A stretch of DNA of 64,000 bases from Burkholderia pyrrocinia (lineage in GTDB: Bacteria; Pseudomonadota; Gammaproteobacteria; Burkholderiales; Burkholderiaceae), in NCBI RefSeq assembly GCF_003330765.1, contig NZ_CP024902.1:1178001-1242000 (forward strand), written 5' to 3'. The translations under genes and the position numbers were made by a program. The notes beneath the pieces are model-generated. The model was not told the origin of the DNA. It did not search any database and was given only the letters and a program-made list of their open reading frames with translations. Positions 47,276 to 57,797 of the stretch are shown one piece after another (position 1 is the stretch's first letter; the number at the start of each line of letters is the position of its first letter).

Positions 47276-48076
47276 TTGGCGAGAACGAAAACCACGCGCG
47301 CAGCGCCGGCCCCCGGCGCCGGTGTGATCTTCGCGTTGCGCGCGATCGGTCTCGTGCTGCTCGCGCGCTGGCTGTTCTCGATGTCCCAGATGGGCTATCG
47401 CGCATCGCTGTCGGCGATGGTGTCGTCGCCATGGGCGTTCGTCTACCTCGTGCTGATCTTCCTGTTGCTCGCGCTGCCCGGCGCCGTCGCGCGCGCCGAA
47501 CGGCCGTTCCATCCGCTGCCGCAGTGGCTGCGCCAGGCTTTGCGCGTCTTCGCGCTGATCGGTTTCCTGTTCGCCGTCTGGTCGATCGGCATGTTCGCGT
47601 GGGCGGCCGGCTGGCGCCACGCGCTGCATGCCGTGACGGCGACCAACGGCTGGCTCGTCGCCGCGCCGGCGCTCTATGGGGCGATTGTCTGGATCTGCCG
47701 CCCGCGGCCGCTGTGGCGGACCAACGTGGCGGCACGCCGCTTCGCGGTCGGCCGTTATGCGATTTCGCTCGACGTGCTGACGCGCACCTCGATCGTCTGG
47801 ATGGAAAGCCGCAAGGTCGGCCAGTACGATGCACGCGAACTGTCGGTGCGCTGGCCCGGCCGGGCGGTGCCCGCCGCAGGCGAGCAGGGTGTGCAGCCGG
47901 CTGCCGTCCTGCCGAGCCGTGGCAGCCCGTTCCGGCGGCCGAAGGTGGAATTGCTGTGGGATTCGCCGGCGGCCGTTGGCCATAACCGGCAGATCGTGAT
48001 GCGCGCGCCGCTCGCGACCGAGGGCGACCGTGTCGCGGTGCTTGCGCTCGACGCGGCGCTCAAGCAGATCGTCTGA
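47276..48076 (+). CDS. Inner-membrane protein of unknown function
   Basis: A 266-residue protein with about four membrane helices (near residues 17-36, 52-72, 86-110 and 122-140) followed by a soluble domain of about 120 residues. The start is a TTG at 47276, supported by CAGAGGAGA six bases upstream; no ATG is available in frame near it. I do not recognise a named family. The soluble tail has no obvious catalytic motif. It converges with gudD. Confidence 0.75.
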   Translation: MARTKTTRAAPAPGAGVIFALRAIGLVLLARWLFSMSQMGYRASLSAMVSSPWAFVYLVLIFLLLALPGAVARAERPFHPLPQWLRQALRVFALIGFLFAVWSIGMFAWAAGWRHALHAVTATNGWLVAAPALYGAIVWICRPRPLWRTNVAARRFAVGRYAISLDVLTRTSIVWMESRKVGQYDARELSVRWPGRAVPAAGEQGVQPAAVLPSRGSPFRRPKVELLWDSPAAVGHNRQIVMRAPLATEGDRVAVLALDAALKQIV

Positions 48077-48127
48077 CTGGCCCGCGCATCCAGTGCGGGC
48101 GCCCCTGGCGCCCGGTCCATCCCTTGC

Positions 48128-49480
48128 TCAGCGCACGAGGCAGGGGCGCTTGTTGTTGAACGTCCACCCCGGAATCAGATACTGCATGGCCGCCGCGTCG
48201 TCGCGGGCCCCGAGTCCGTGTTGCTTGTACAGCTCGTGCGCGACCGCGACGGCATCCATGTCGATGTCGACGCCGAGCCCCGGCCGCTTCGGCACTTCCA
48301 CCAGCCCGTTCTCGATCTTCAGCGGCTCGCGCGTCAGCCGTTCGCCGTCCTGCCAGATCCAGTGCGTGTCGATCGCGGTGACCTGACCCGGCGCGGCGGC
48401 CGCGACATGCGTGAACATCGCGAGCGACACGTCGAAGTGGTTGTTCGAATGCGAGCCCCACGTGAGACCCCAGTCACGGCACATCTGCGCGACGCGCACC
48501 GAACCCTGCATCGTCCAGAAGTGCGGATCGGCGAGCGGGATGTCGACGGCCTGCAACTGCACCGCGTGGCCCATTTGGCGCCAGTCGGTCGCAATCATGT
48601 TGGTCGCTGTCGGCAGCCCCGTCGCGCGGCGGAATTCGGCCATCACCTCGCGGCCCGAGTAACCGTTCTCCGCGCCGCACGGATCTTCCGCATAGGCGAG
48701 CACGTGATGGAGGTCGCGGCACAGCCGCACGGCCTCGTCGAGCGACCACGCGCCGTTCGGATCGAGCGTCACGCGCGCGTCGGGGAAGCGTTCGGCGAGC
48801 GCCGTCACGGCCTCGATCTCGCTTGCGCCTTCGAACACGCCGCCCTTCAGCTTGAAGTCGTTGAAGCCGTAGCGCGCATGCGCGGCTTCGGCGAGCCGCA
48901 CGACCGCCTCGGGCGTCAGCGCGGGCTCGTCGCGCACGCGCGTCCAGTCGTCGGTCGCGCCGCTGCCGTCGCGATACGACAGCGCGGTCTTCGTGCGGTC
49001 GCCGATGTAGAACAGGTAGCCGAGCATTTCGACGCGCTCGCGCTGCTGGCCCTCGCCGAGCAGCGCGGCAACCGGCACGCCCAGATGCTGGCCGAGCAGG
49101 TCGAGCAGCGCGGCTTCGAGCGCGGTGACCGCGTGGATCGTCGTGCGCAGGTCGAAGGTCTGCAGCCCGCGGCCGCTCGAGTCGCGGTCGGCGAAGGTGC
49201 GCCGCACGTCGTTGAGCACCGCGTGGTAATTGCCGACCGGCTGGCCGACGACGAGCGCGCGCGCATCGTCGAGCGTGCGGCGGATGCTTTCGCCGCCCGG
49301 CACCTCGCCGACGCCGGTCCGCCCGGCGCTGTCCGTCAGGATCACGAGGTTGCGGGTGAAGAACGGACCGTGCGCGCCGCTCAGGTTGAGCAGCATGCTG
49401 TCGTGGCCGGCGACCGGAATCGCTTGCAGGTCGACGATGCGCGGCGTGTCGTGGGAAGGCGAGGCAGTGGCGGCGTTCAT
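48128..49480 (-). CDS. gudD: Glucarate dehydratase
   Basis: A 450-residue enolase-superfamily enzyme that dehydrates D-glucarate (and L-idarate) to 5-keto-4-deoxyglucarate. Conserved residues are K210 and K212 (DFKLKGGV), D240 (TLDPNGAW), E265 ([15 protein letters not shown]), N294 (ATNMIATDW) and H344 (GSHSNNHFD); their spacing agrees with the E. coli enzyme as I recall it. It is divergent from a GntR regulator whose candidate operator lies between them. Other glucarate pathway genes (transporter, KDG aldolase or dehydratase) are not adjacent. Confidence 0.93.
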   Translation of the reverse strand: MNAATASPSHDTPRIVDLQAIPVAGHDSMLLNLSGAHGPFFTRNLVILTDSAGRTGVGEVPGGESIRRTLDDARALVVGQPVGNYHAVLNDVRRTFADRDSSGRGLQTFDLRTTIHAVTALEAALLDLLGQHLGVPVAALLGEGQQRERVEMLGYLFYIGDRTKTALSYRDGSGATDDWTRVRDEPALTPEAVVRLAEAAHARYGFNDFKLKGGVFEGASEIEAVTALAERFPDARVTLDPNGAWSLDEAVRLCRDLHHVLAYAEDPCGAENGYSGREVMAEFRRATGLPTATNMIATDWRQMGHAVQLQAVDIPLADPHFWTMQGSVRVAQMCRDWGLTWGSHSNNHFDVSLAMFTHVAAAAPGQVTAIDTHWIWQDGERLTREPLKIENGLVEVPKRPGLGVDIDMDAVAVAHELYKQHGLGARDDAAAMQYLIPGWTFNNKRPCLVR

Positions 49481-49734
49481 GGGCGGCGATGGCAAAAGGG
49501 TGGGCAATGCCGTGCGGCAAAAGCTTTGCCGCGCGCGGCGGGAGGTGCGATCATTCGACAACCGACGTGCGCGGCGCGCAAGGCCTGCATGTCGACAGCA
49601 ACCCGGAACGGGGTGGGAGCGACAACCGAACCAGCGAAGCGCAGAACGCGAACGCTGGCTGATCGTAAAGCATGGGACCGGGCAGGTGCTGGAATGCCGG
49701 CTTGAGTCGATAGGAGATCCATGCACTTATCATC

Positions 49735-49749
49735 AGTCGTCGGATGACT
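49735..49749. promoter_or_regulatory. Candidate GntR operator between gudD and gntR
   Basis: AGTCGTC-G-GATGACT is a 15-base near-palindrome with one arm mismatch, extended by TCA/TGA further out. It lies in the 360-base gap that otherwise holds no gene. A related sequence, CATCAGTCGTC, occurs again at 50655-50665 after the regulator gene. Confidence 0.5.
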
Positions 49750-49840
49750 TGTGACGCAGTATAATGAATCATCGGCTTTCGCTCATACCCCGCGTAAACC
49801 CTCGGCTCACATTACGATCATTCTAAAAGGAACCGGCCTC

Positions 49841-50602
49841 ATGTCCGTGCCCACGCTTCCCGCAGCGCCGCGCCGTCGCGCACGCAGCCTCGCACAAGAT
49901 GTCGTCGACGCGCTGACCGCGCAGATCGAAAACGGCACGCTGCGTCCCGGCGACAAGCTGCCGACCGAAACCGAAGTCATGGCGGCGCAGGGCGTGAGCC
50001 GCACGGTCGTGCGCGAGGCGATCTCGCGGATGCAGGCGAGCGGCCTCGTCGAGACGCGCCACGGCATCGGCAGCTTCGTGCTGGAGCCGTCGCGCCGCCA
50101 GACGCTCGGCATCGATCCGGCGACGATCACGACGCTGCGCGACGTGCTCGCCGTGCTGGAACTGCGCATCAGCCTCGAGAGCGAATGCGCGAGCCTCGCC
50201 GCACAGCGCGCGAACGATACCGACCTCGCGGCGCTGCGGCGCGCGCTCGACGCGATCGCGACGGGCGCGGGCGGCGGTCGCGACACGGCGCAGCTCGACT
50301 TCCAGTTCCATCTTCAGATCGCGCAGTCCACCGGCAACCGCTATTTCGTCGACATCATGACGCAGCTCGGCACGTCGATCATCCCGCGCACGCGCGTGAA
50401 CTCGGCGCGTTTTGCCGGCGACGACCTCGAGCGCTACGTCGGCCGGCTGAACCACGAGCACGAGGATATCTACGAGGCGATCGCGCGCCACGACCCGGAG
50501 GCCGCACGCGCCGCGATGCGCACGCACCTCACCAACAGCCGCGAGCGGCTGCGCCGCGCACACGAGGCGGCCGAGGCCGAGCGCGACACGCAGGCCAGCT
50601 GA
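49841..50602 (+). CDS. FadR-subfamily GntR regulator
   Basis: A 253-residue regulator. The winged helix-turn-helix is near residues 13-78 (LRPGDKLPTETEVMAAQGVS, then RTVVREAISRMQASGLVETR). The FCD effector domain covers about 100-225, with its metal-binding histidine region FQFHLQIAQSTGN. Divergent placement from gudD suggests control of sugar-acid use. Start at 49841 with AAAAGGA nine bases upstream; the longer frame to 49751 crosses the operator. Confidence 0.9.
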   Translation: MSVPTLPAAPRRRARSLAQDVVDALTAQIENGTLRPGDKLPTETEVMAAQGVSRTVVREAISRMQASGLVETRHGIGSFVLEPSRRQTLGIDPATITTLRDVLAVLELRISLESECASLAAQRANDTDLAALRRALDAIATGAGGGRDTAQLDFQFHLQIAQSTGNRYFVDIMTQLGTSIIPRTRVNSARFAGDDLERYVGRLNHEHEDIYEAIARHDPEAARAAMRTHLTNSRERLRRAHEAAEAERDTQAS

Positions 50603-50699
50603 CACGCCGGGCTACGTTGCCCGCGTTGCCGCGGGCCCGGTCGAATCGCGTCAACATCAGTCGTCATACGAGATCGATGTAACTGCGCCGATCTCCGGG

Positions 50700-50723
50700 C
50701 CGGGCGGCGTTTCCGCCGCCCGG
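50700..50723. other. G+C-rich hairpin between converging genes
   Basis: CCGGGCGGCG and CGCCGCCCGG pair perfectly over a TTTC loop, 10 bases after the substrate-binding protein stop. There is no T tract on either strand, so it may be a weak or Rho-assisted terminator. Confidence 0.5.
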
Positions 50724-50733
50724 CCGCCGCCGA

Positions 50734-51882
50734 TCAGCCTCCCTTCGACACGATCGTCTTCCACGCGCCGCTCTTCACCTGGTACAGCGTCGACATCCCG
50801 CTCTTCAGCGAGCCGTCGTTCGCGAACGAGATGCGGCCGGTGACCCCTTCGAAGTCGATCTTCTTGAGCGCCGGGCGATAGACCTTCGGGTCGGTCGAGC
50901 CGGCCGCCTGCATCGCCTTGATCGCCGCCCAGGCCGCGTCGTAGCCGAACTGCGCGTACGACAGCACGTCGACGCCAAAGCGCTTCTTGAAGCGCTGCTC
51001 GAAGTCCTTCCCTTGCGGCAGCTCGTCGAGCGGCCGGCCGTATTCCCACGCCATCGCGCCTTCGGCGGCCGGGCCCGCGATCTTGATGAACTCGTTGTCC
51101 TTCACGCCGCCGCCGCCGACGAATTGCGCGGTCAGCCCGAGCTGGTGCATCTGCTTGACGAAGTTCGCGGCGAGCGCATCGAGGCCGCCGAAGAAGATCA
51201 GGTCGGGGTTCTTGCCCTTCAGGCTCGTGATCTGCGCGCGGAAGTCGACCGCCTGGTTGTTCGTGAACTCGCGGCCGATGATGGTGCCGCCGGCGGCCTT
51301 CACGGCCTTCTCGAACTCGTCGGCCTCGCCCTGGCCGAACGCGGTGCGGTCGTCGATGATCGCGATGCGCTTCGCCTTCGTCACGTCGACCGCGTACTTG
51401 CCCGCGTTGCCGGCATTCTGGCCGTCGGTCGCGATCACCATGAACATGTTCGCGAGCCCGCGCGACGTGAGCGTCGAGTTGGTCGCGGCCGGATCGATCA
51501 CCGGGATGCCGGCCTTGTCGTAGACGACCGACGCCGGGATCGTGGTCCCCGAGTTGAAGTGGCCGACCACGACCGACACGTTCTGGTCGACAAGCGCCTG
51601 CGCGGCCTGCACGCCGATGCGCGGGTCGGCCTGGTCGTCCTGCACGACGAGATTGAAATGCGCGGGCTTGCCGGCGATCTTCACCTTCTGCGCGGCAGCG
51701 TCGTCGAGCGCGAGCTGCACGCCGTTCTGCAGGTCCTTGCCGTAGCCGGCGTTCACGCCCGTGAGCGGCGCGGCGAAGCCGACCTTCACGTCGGTTGCGT
51801 CGGCGGCCTGGGCGGCCTGTTGCGAGAGGAGGGCAAGCGCGGATGCAATCGACACCGACAGCAGGGAATGACGGAATTTCAT
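50734..51882 (-). CDS. Branched-chain amino acid-type ABC substrate-binding protein
   Basis: A 382-residue periplasmic binding protein of the LivJ/LivK family. A signal peptide ends near AQA-AD (about residue 26). The mature start VKVGFAAPLTGVNAGYGKDL is the family signature, with GHFNSGTTIPASVVYDKAGI and the late YAQFGYDAAWAAIKAM. The usual livHMGF permease and ATPase genes are absent, so it is an orphan that may share a transporter encoded elsewhere. GAGGAA precedes the ATG at 51882. Confidence 0.93.
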   Translation of the reverse strand: MKFRHSLLSVSIASALALLSQQAAQAADATDVKVGFAAPLTGVNAGYGKDLQNGVQLALDDAAAQKVKIAGKPAHFNLVVQDDQADPRIGVQAAQALVDQNVSVVVGHFNSGTTIPASVVYDKAGIPVIDPAATNSTLTSRGLANMFMVIATDGQNAGNAGKYAVDVTKAKRIAIIDDRTAFGQGEADEFEKAVKAAGGTIIGREFTNNQAVDFRAQITSLKGKNPDLIFFGGLDALAANFVKQMHQLGLTAQFVGGGGVKDNEFIKIAGPAAEGAMAWEYGRPLDELPQGKDFEQRFKKRFGVDVLSYAQFGYDAAWAAIKAMQAAGSTDPKVYRPALKKIDFEGVTGRISFANDGSLKSGMSTLYQVKSGAWKTIVSKGG

Positions 51883-52257
51883 GTTGTTCCTCTTGTTCGA
51901 CACCTGCGAGTGGATACCGCACGCGTCAGGGCAGGCCGGGCGCGTGCGACGGGCGGGCGGTTCGACCGCTTCTCGGAATCGGGCGGGGAGGCCGGCATCA
52001 TGCTTTTCGAAAGAATCTCCCGTCAGGCTCCGCGAGGAGCCCCGATCGCCTCGATATATAGATAGGTCGCCGATTTGCGCGGGTCTTGGCAATTTGCTGC
52101 GCATTCGGTGCGGATTTGCGCATAGCTTCCGCGCGTGCGGCGGCGGCCGGTATCGGGAGTTTCCCGTCGCGAACGGAACGGGCGAGGAGGCGGGGGAGCG
52201 ATGCGGGGCAGACAGGCGGCGCGACCCGCCGGGGGCCGCGCCGCGCGTGGGACGCCG
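51883..52257. other. Intergenic region
   Basis: These 375 bases separate the binding protein start from the phospholipase stop. An AT-rich patch (CGATATATAGATAG at about 52052-52065) could contain the binding protein promoter on the reverse strand. No gene or repeat is supported. Confidence 0.45.
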
Positions 52258-54402
52258 TCAGTCGGACAGCGCGTCCGATGCGGCTTCGGCGTCACTGTGG
52301 GACGCGGTCGTGCGGATCAGCGGATCGCTGGTGCTCGGGCGCCCCGTCTCGACGTGGCCCGCGAAGCGGCGCAGGAAGCCGAGCAGCCGGCCGTCGCTGA
52401 CAGTCAGGTCGTACCAGCCGTGGCTGCCGCGCAGATCCCAGTAGTCGTCGACCCGCGCACCCGGCGCGAGATCGAACGTGCGCGCGCGGCCGTGGCCGTA
52501 TGCGTTCGTGACCTTGAGCCGCACGGCCTTGTGGCCGCGGTTCATCAGGCGCAGCGTGATGTTGCCGTTCGCGACGTCGTAGCCGTAGATCACCTCGGGG
52601 TTCACGCTCGCGCTGCCGACGCCGGTCGCGAACGGGCCGCGGAAATGGCAGTAGAAGCCGTTCGGGCCGTACACGTCGAGGTCGTACAGGCCGAGCGACG
52701 GTGCGGCGCTCCACGTATCGGCGATCCGCTTGCCGGCTTCGACCGTGTATGCCCACGGGCCGTCGAGGCGGTTGCGCGACTGGACCTGGAACGCCGCGCC
52801 CGCACCGCCCGTGTTCGCGAAGGTCAGCCGGAACTGGCCGTTCTCGGCTTCGACGCGGCCGTGCACGAACAGCTCGTACGGCAGCGCGCGCGCCGGACGC
52901 AGCCCGGCCTCCTGCTTCGGCAGCTTCTGCAGCACCGGCGGCACGGGGATGTAGTCGGGGTGACGGGTACGGTCGGGCGGCGCGTAGCCGCTCGTGTCGG
53001 GTAGTGTCGGCCAGCCGGCGTCGGCCGTCGCGAAGTCGAACGCGGCGGTCAGGTCGCCGCACACCGTACGGCGCCACGGCGACACGTTGCCGGCCTTGAC
53101 CGGGTATTGTGCGCCGAACCGCGCCTCAATGAATTGCAGCAGCGACGTGTGATCGAAGGTCTGCGAGCAGAGCCAGCCGCCCTTGGTCCACGGCGACACG
53201 ACGAGCATCGGCACGCGCGGCCCGAGCCCGTACGGGCCGGCCATGTGCGACGCGTCGCCGGCGAACACCTCGTTGGTCGTCGCGACCGTCGACAGCCCGT
53301 TGTCGCGCGATTGCGGCGCGAACGGCGGCGGCACGTGGTCGAAGAAGCCGTCGTTCTCGTCGTACGTGATGAAGAGCGCGGTCTTGCTCCACACGTCGGG
53401 ATTCGATACGAGCGCCTGCAGCACCTGCTCGATGTACCACGCGCCGTAGTTCGCGGGCCAGTTCGGGTGCTCGGAATACGCTTCCGGCGCGCAGATCCAC
53501 GACACCTGCGGCAGCGTGCCGTTCTTCACGTCCTGCTGCAGCACGTCGAACAGCGTGCCGCCCGCGCTGATGTTGGTGCCGGTGCGCGCCTTGTTGTACA
53601 GCGGCGTGCCGGGCAGCGCGGTGCGGTACTGGTTGAAGTAGAGCAGCGAATTGTCGCCGTAATTGCCGATGTACGGGTTTTGCGTCCAGCCCCACGAGCC
53701 GTTCGCGTCGAGCCCCGTGCCGACGTCCTGGTAGATCTTCCACGACACGCCGGCCTGTTCGAGCACTTCCGGATAGGTGGTCCAGCCGTAGCCCTGTTCC
53801 TCGTTGCCGAGCACCGGGCCGCCGCCCGTGCCGTCGTTGCCGACGTAGCCCGTCCACATGTAATAGCGGTTCGGGTCGGTCGAGCTCGGGATCGCGCAGT
53901 GATACGCGTCGCAGATCGTGAACGCGTCGGCGAGCTGGTAGTGGAACGGGATGTCGTCGCGCTTCAGGTACGCCATCGTCGTGGTGCCCTTGTTCGGCAC
54001 CCACTGGTCGTAGCGGCCCTTGTTCCAGGCGGCGTGCATGTCCTGCCAGCCGTGCGGCAGGTCCTGCAGGAACTGCAGGCCGAGCTTGTCCGCGCCCGGG
54101 TGGAACGGCAGCAGCTCGGCCGGGCCGACCGGCTGATGGAACACCGACTTGCCGTTCGCGAGGCGCAGCGGGCGTGGATCGCCGAAGCCGCGGACACCGC
54201 GCATCGTGCCGAAGTAGTGGTCGAACGAGCGGTTCTCCTGCATCAGGATCACGATGTGTTCGATGTCGCGGATCGTGCCGGTGCGGCGGTTTGCGGGAAT
54301 CGCGAGCGCATCGCGGATCACGGGCGGAAACAGGTTCAGCGCGGCGGCGCCGGCGGTGCCGGCGGCGACGCGCAGGAAGTCACGACGGTTCGATCGGGTC
54401 AT
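52258..54402 (-). CDS. plcN: Phosphocholine-type phospholipase C, Tat-exported
   Basis: A 714-residue phospholipase C of the PlcH/PlcN family. The signal starts MTRSNRRDFLRVAAGTAGAA with the twin-arginine motif RRDFLR. The phosphoesterase domain begins IEHIVILMQENRSFDHYFGT and contains YDENDGFFDHVPPP. Two C-terminal beta-sandwich domains follow residue 515. It hydrolyses phosphatidylcholine or related lipids outside the cell. Whether it is haemolytic cannot be told from sequence. No plcR-type accessory gene is adjacent. Start at 54402; the upstream extension disrupts the Tat signal. Confidence 0.92.
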   Translation of the reverse strand: MTRSNRRDFLRVAAGTAGAAALNLFPPVIRDALAIPANRRTGTIRDIEHIVILMQENRSFDHYFGTMRGVRGFGDPRPLRLANGKSVFHQPVGPAELLPFHPGADKLGLQFLQDLPHGWQDMHAAWNKGRYDQWVPNKGTTTMAYLKRDDIPFHYQLADAFTICDAYHCAIPSSTDPNRYYMWTGYVGNDGTGGGPVLGNEEQGYGWTTYPEVLEQAGVSWKIYQDVGTGLDANGSWGWTQNPYIGNYGDNSLLYFNQYRTALPGTPLYNKARTGTNISAGGTLFDVLQQDVKNGTLPQVSWICAPEAYSEHPNWPANYGAWYIEQVLQALVSNPDVWSKTALFITYDENDGFFDHVPPPFAPQSRDNGLSTVATTNEVFAGDASHMAGPYGLGPRVPMLVVSPWTKGGWLCSQTFDHTSLLQFIEARFGAQYPVKAGNVSPWRRTVCGDLTAAFDFATADAGWPTLPDTSGYAPPDRTRHPDYIPVPPVLQKLPKQEAGLRPARALPYELFVHGRVEAENGQFRLTFANTGGAGAAFQVQSRNRLDGPWAYTVEAGKRIADTWSAAPSLGLYDLDVYGPNGFYCHFRGPFATGVGSASVNPEVIYGYDVANGNITLRLMNRGHKAVRLKVTNAYGHGRARTFDLAPGARVDDYWDLRGSHGWYDLTVSDGRLLGFLRRFAGHVETGRPSTSDPLIRTTASHSDAEAASDALSD

Positions 54403-54670
54403 GGTCGTTATCGTGCGGTAAAGGAAGGAGCCGATTGGCGGGACCTGCGGGAAGGGCGCGCCCGGGTCGCAGGATGCGGCTGCGCCTGTTCGTGCCGCCG
54501 CGAGCATAGCGAGGAATCGGTGTCATTCATGTGAAGTCCGGAAACGTTTGCATGCGCATCGAACCGGTATCGGGACGCCTATCGCCAATGGTCGTGGCGC
54601 AGGAGGGGCGGGCGGAAAAGCAGGGCGGCGCGAGATGCGCGCCGGGGATGCCGAGGGCGGTGCCGACGCG

Positions 54671-55531
54671 TCAGGCGTCCGTCACCCACGCGCCGAACCA
54701 TTCGCTCGGGCGCGCGATCTCGTCCTGTGCGGCGACGAGTTCGAGCTCGTAGCGGCGCGCATCGTAGGTGGCCTTCACGACTGCATGCACGGCCGCGAGC
54801 GTGTGCTCGAACGCGGCGCGCACGGAGTCGCCGCGCAGCCGGCACGCGACGAAGATCGCGCTGGTCAGGTCGCCGACGCCGACTGGATGGCGCGGAAACG
54901 CGTACAGCGGACGCTGGCCGATCCACGCCTCGGTTTCGGTGACGGCGAGCATGTTGAAGCGGTCGGCGGGGCTGTTGCGGTCGTGCAGGTGCTTGACGAG
55001 GATGATCTGCGGGCCGCGGCGGATCAGCGCGCGGCACGCGTCGACGGCTTCGGCGACGGTCTCGATACGCCGCCCGGCGAGCTTCTGCAGTTCGGTGTGG
55101 TTCGGCGACATGCCGTCGGCAAGCCCCGGCATCTCGCGGACGATGAATTCCTCGACGCCGGGCTCGGGCCGGATGCCGCCCGTCTGGCCCATCGCGGGAT
55201 CGCAGAAGTACCACGCGTTCGGGTTCATCGCCTTCACCGCGCGCACGATGTCGACCGTCGCACGCGCCTGCGGCGGCGACCCGAGGAAGCCGGACAGCAC
55301 GGCGTCGCAGCGCTTGAGCGCGCCGATCGCGGCGATGCCGTCGACGAGCTGCTCCATCTTCGCGGCATCGATCGCGCTGCCGGCCCAGTGGCCGTACTGC
55401 ATGTGATTCGACAACTGGACGGTATTGAGCGGCCAGACGTTGATGCCGAGGCGCTGCATCGGGAACACGGCCGCACTGTTGCCGGCATGGCCGTAGATGA
55501 CGTGCGACTGAATGCTGAGGACGTTTTTCAT
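54671..55531 (-). CDS. pdxY: Pyridoxal kinase PdxY
   Basis: A 286-residue ribokinase-fold kinase of the vitamin B6 salvage pathway that phosphorylates pyridoxal. The start [18 protein letters not shown], the segment [25 protein letters not shown] and the ATP/anion-hole motif [15 protein letters not shown] are conserved. GVGDLTS replaces the usual GTGD variant, normal for PdxY. It stands alone, 173 bases from the divergent hydrolase gene. Confidence 0.94.
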   Translation of the reverse strand: MKNVLSIQSHVIYGHAGNSAAVFPMQRLGINVWPLNTVQLSNHMQYGHWAGSAIDAAKMEQLVDGIAAIGALKRCDAVLSGFLGSPPQARATVDIVRAVKAMNPNAWYFCDPAMGQTGGIRPEPGVEEFIVREMPGLADGMSPNHTELQKLAGRRIETVAEAVDACRALIRRGPQIILVKHLHDRNSPADRFNMLAVTETEAWIGQRPLYAFPRHPVGVGDLTSAIFVACRLRGDSVRAAFEHTLAAVHAVVKATYDARRYELELVAAQDEIARPSEWFGAWVTDA

Positions 55532-55704
55532 GGGAATTCGCCTGCACGCGTTTCAGGGTCACGTCACACGATACCCGAGTTCGTCGCGTGCGCGGAAGTT
55601 GCGCGGCCCCGGGGTGTTGCGCGCCGTCGTCACGCGACCGCGTAGAATCGCGGGGCGCGAGGCGGCCTGGTTGCCCGCGTGCGTCTCCAATCACCGTGAT
55701 CGCC

Positions 55705-56763
55705 ATGCTTTCGATTTGCAAGATGTTGTTTGCCGCGCGCGCCGCCGTGCTCGGCGCGGGCGTTACCGTCGCATGCGCCATGCCTGTCGTGGCCGTCGCC
55801 GCGCCCGCCGGCAACGACGGGCCTGTGTACGGCCCGCGTCTGGAAGGGTTCACCTATCCGGAGACCGTGCATGGCTATGCGTTCGTGTCGCAGCGCGAAA
55901 CCCTCGAGATGGCGTACCTCGACGTGCAGCCGGCGCACCCGAACGGCCGCACCGTCGTGCTGCTGCACGGGAAGAACTTCTGCGCGGCGACCTGGGAGGA
56001 CACGATCGGCGTGCTGAGCCGCGCCGGCTATCGCGTGATCGCGCCGGACCAGATCGGCTTCTGCAAGTCGTCGAAACCCGATCGCTACCAGTACAGCTTC
56101 CAGCAGCTTGCGCGCAACACGCACGCGCTGCTCGAATCGGTCGGCGTGAAGTCGGCGACGATCGTCGGCCACTCGACGGGCGGGATGCTCGCGATGCGCT
56201 ACGCGCTGATGTATCCGAAGGCGACCGACCAGCTCGTGCTCGTCAACCCGATCGGTCTCGAGGACTGGAAGGCGCTCGGCGTGCCGCCGCTGTCGGTCGA
56301 CTACTGGTATGCGCGTGAACAGAAGACCACAGCGGACGGCATCCGCCGCTACGAGCAGGGCACGTACTACGCGGGCAAGTGGTCGCCGTCGTACGAGCGC
56401 TGGGTGCAGATGCTCGCCGGGATGTACCGCGGCGCCGGTCGCGACGCGGTCGCGTGGAACTCCGCGCTGATCTACGACATGATCCTCACGCAGCCGGTGG
56501 TCTACGAACTCGGCGCGATCCGCGTGCCGACGCTGCTGCTGATCGGCGACAAGGACACGACCGCGATCGGCAAGGACGTCGCGCCGCCCGACGTGCACGC
56601 GAAGCTCGGCCACTATCCGGAACTCGCGAAGCGCACGCAGGCGGCGATCCCCGGCGCGCGGCTCGTCGAATTCCCGGCGCTTGGGCACGCGCCGCAGATC
56701 CAGGACCCGGACGCGTTCCACAAGGCGCTGCTCGACGGGCTGGAGGCCGTGCACCCGCAGTGA
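55705..56763 (+). CDS. Secreted alpha/beta hydrolase
   Basis: A 352-residue alpha/beta hydrolase with an N-terminal signal peptide ending near AVA-AP (about residue 33). The oxyanion region is VVLLHGKNFCAATW; the nucleophile S157 sits in VGHSTGGMLAM; the acid is probably in LLIGDKDTTAIG and the histidine in LGHAPQIQDP. The substrate is unknown; esterase, epoxide hydrolase-like or proline iminopeptidase-like activity are possible. It converges with the monooxygenase gene, with 35 bases between the stops. Confidence 0.88.
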   Translation: MLSICKMLFAARAAVLGAGVTVACAMPVVAVAAPAGNDGPVYGPRLEGFTYPETVHGYAFVSQRETLEMAYLDVQPAHPNGRTVVLLHGKNFCAATWEDTIGVLSRAGYRVIAPDQIGFCKSSKPDRYQYSFQQLARNTHALLESVGVKSATIVGHSTGGMLAMRYALMYPKATDQLVLVNPIGLEDWKALGVPPLSVDYWYAREQKTTADGIRRYEQGTYYAGKWSPSYERWVQMLAGMYRGAGRDAVAWNSALIYDMILTQPVVYELGAIRVPTLLLIGDKDTTAIGKDVAPPDVHAKLGHYPELAKRTQAAIPGARLVEFPALGHAPQIQDPDAFHKALLDGLEAVHPQ

Positions 56764-56798
56764 TGCGGGGCAGGCCGCCCGGCGGCACGCCCGTGCCG

Positions 56799-57797
56799 TC
56801 AGCGCGCCTCGTTCGCGAACTCGTCGCGGATCTGCGCGGCCAGTTCGAACGAGCGCAGCCGCGCGGCGTGATCGTAGATCTGCGCGGTGATGATCAGCTC
56901 GTCGGCACCCGTTTGCGCGATGCGGTCGCGCAGCTTGTCGCGCACCGTGTCGCGCGAGCCGACCGCCGCGAACGACAGCGAGTGCGCGACGTTCGCGAGT
57001 TCGAGCTCGTTCGCCTCGAGCACGTCGACGGGCGGCGGCAGCTTGCCCGGCGTGCCGCGCCGCAGGTTGATGAACTGCTGCTGCAGCGACGTGAACAGGC
57101 GTCGCGCCTCGTCGTCGGTATCGGCCGCGAACACGTTGACGCCGACCATCGCGTGCGGCTTCGGCCACGCGGCCGACGGCCGGTACTGGGCGCGATAGAT
57201 CTCGAGCGCGCGCATCAGGTAGTCCGGCGCGAAGTGCGACGCGAACGCGAACGGCAGTCCGAGCATCGCGGCGAGCTGGGCGCTGAACAGGCTCGAACCG
57301 AGCAACCACACGGGCACGTCGAGCCCCGCGCCGGGCACCGCGCGCACGCGCTGCCCGGGCACCGGCTCGGCGAAGTAGCGCTGCAGCTCGGCGACATCGT
57401 CCGGAAACGAGTCGGCGCTGCCGATCAGGTCGCGGCGCAGCGCGCGCGACGTGGTCTGGTCGGTGCCGGGCGCGCGGCCGAGGCCGAGGTCGATGCGCCC
57501 CGGGTACAGCGACGCGAGCGTGCCGAACTGCTCGGCGATCACGAGCGGCGCGTGGTTCGGCAGCATGATGCCGCCCGAGCCGACACGGATCGTCTTCGTG
57601 GCGCCCGCGACATGGCCGATCACGACGGCGGTCGCCGCGCTCGCGATGCCGGGCATGTTGTGATGCTCGGCGAGCCAGTAGCGCTGGTAGCCCCAGCGTT
57701 CCGCATGCTGCGCGAGATCGACGGTGTTGCGGAAAGCCTGGGAGGCGTCGGCGCCGGCCGGAATGGGGGCGAGATCGAGTACGGAAAACGGAGTCAT
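56799..57797 (-). CDS. LLM-class flavin-dependent oxidoreductase
   Basis: A 332-residue luciferase-like monooxygenase of the YhbW/MsnO8 group. The family start is [12 protein letters not shown], followed by [17 protein letters not shown] and [18 protein letters not shown]. It probably uses FMN; the substrate is unknown. The ATG at 57797 is used because the longer frame to 57899 is not conserved. Confidence 0.9.
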   Translation of the reverse strand: MTPFSVLDLAPIPAGADASQAFRNTVDLAQHAERWGYQRYWLAEHHNMPGIASAATAVVIGHVAGATKTIRVGSGGIMLPNHAPLVIAEQFGTLASLYPGRIDLGLGRAPGTDQTTSRALRRDLIGSADSFPDDVAELQRYFAEPVPGQRVRAVPGAGLDVPVWLLGSSLFSAQLAAMLGLPFAFASHFAPDYLMRALEIYRAQYRPSAAWPKPHAMVGVNVFAADTDDEARRLFTSLQQQFINLRRGTPGKLPPPVDVLEANELELANVAHSLSFAAVGSRDTVRDKLRDRIAQTGADELIITAQIYDHAARLRSFELAAQIRDEFANEAR

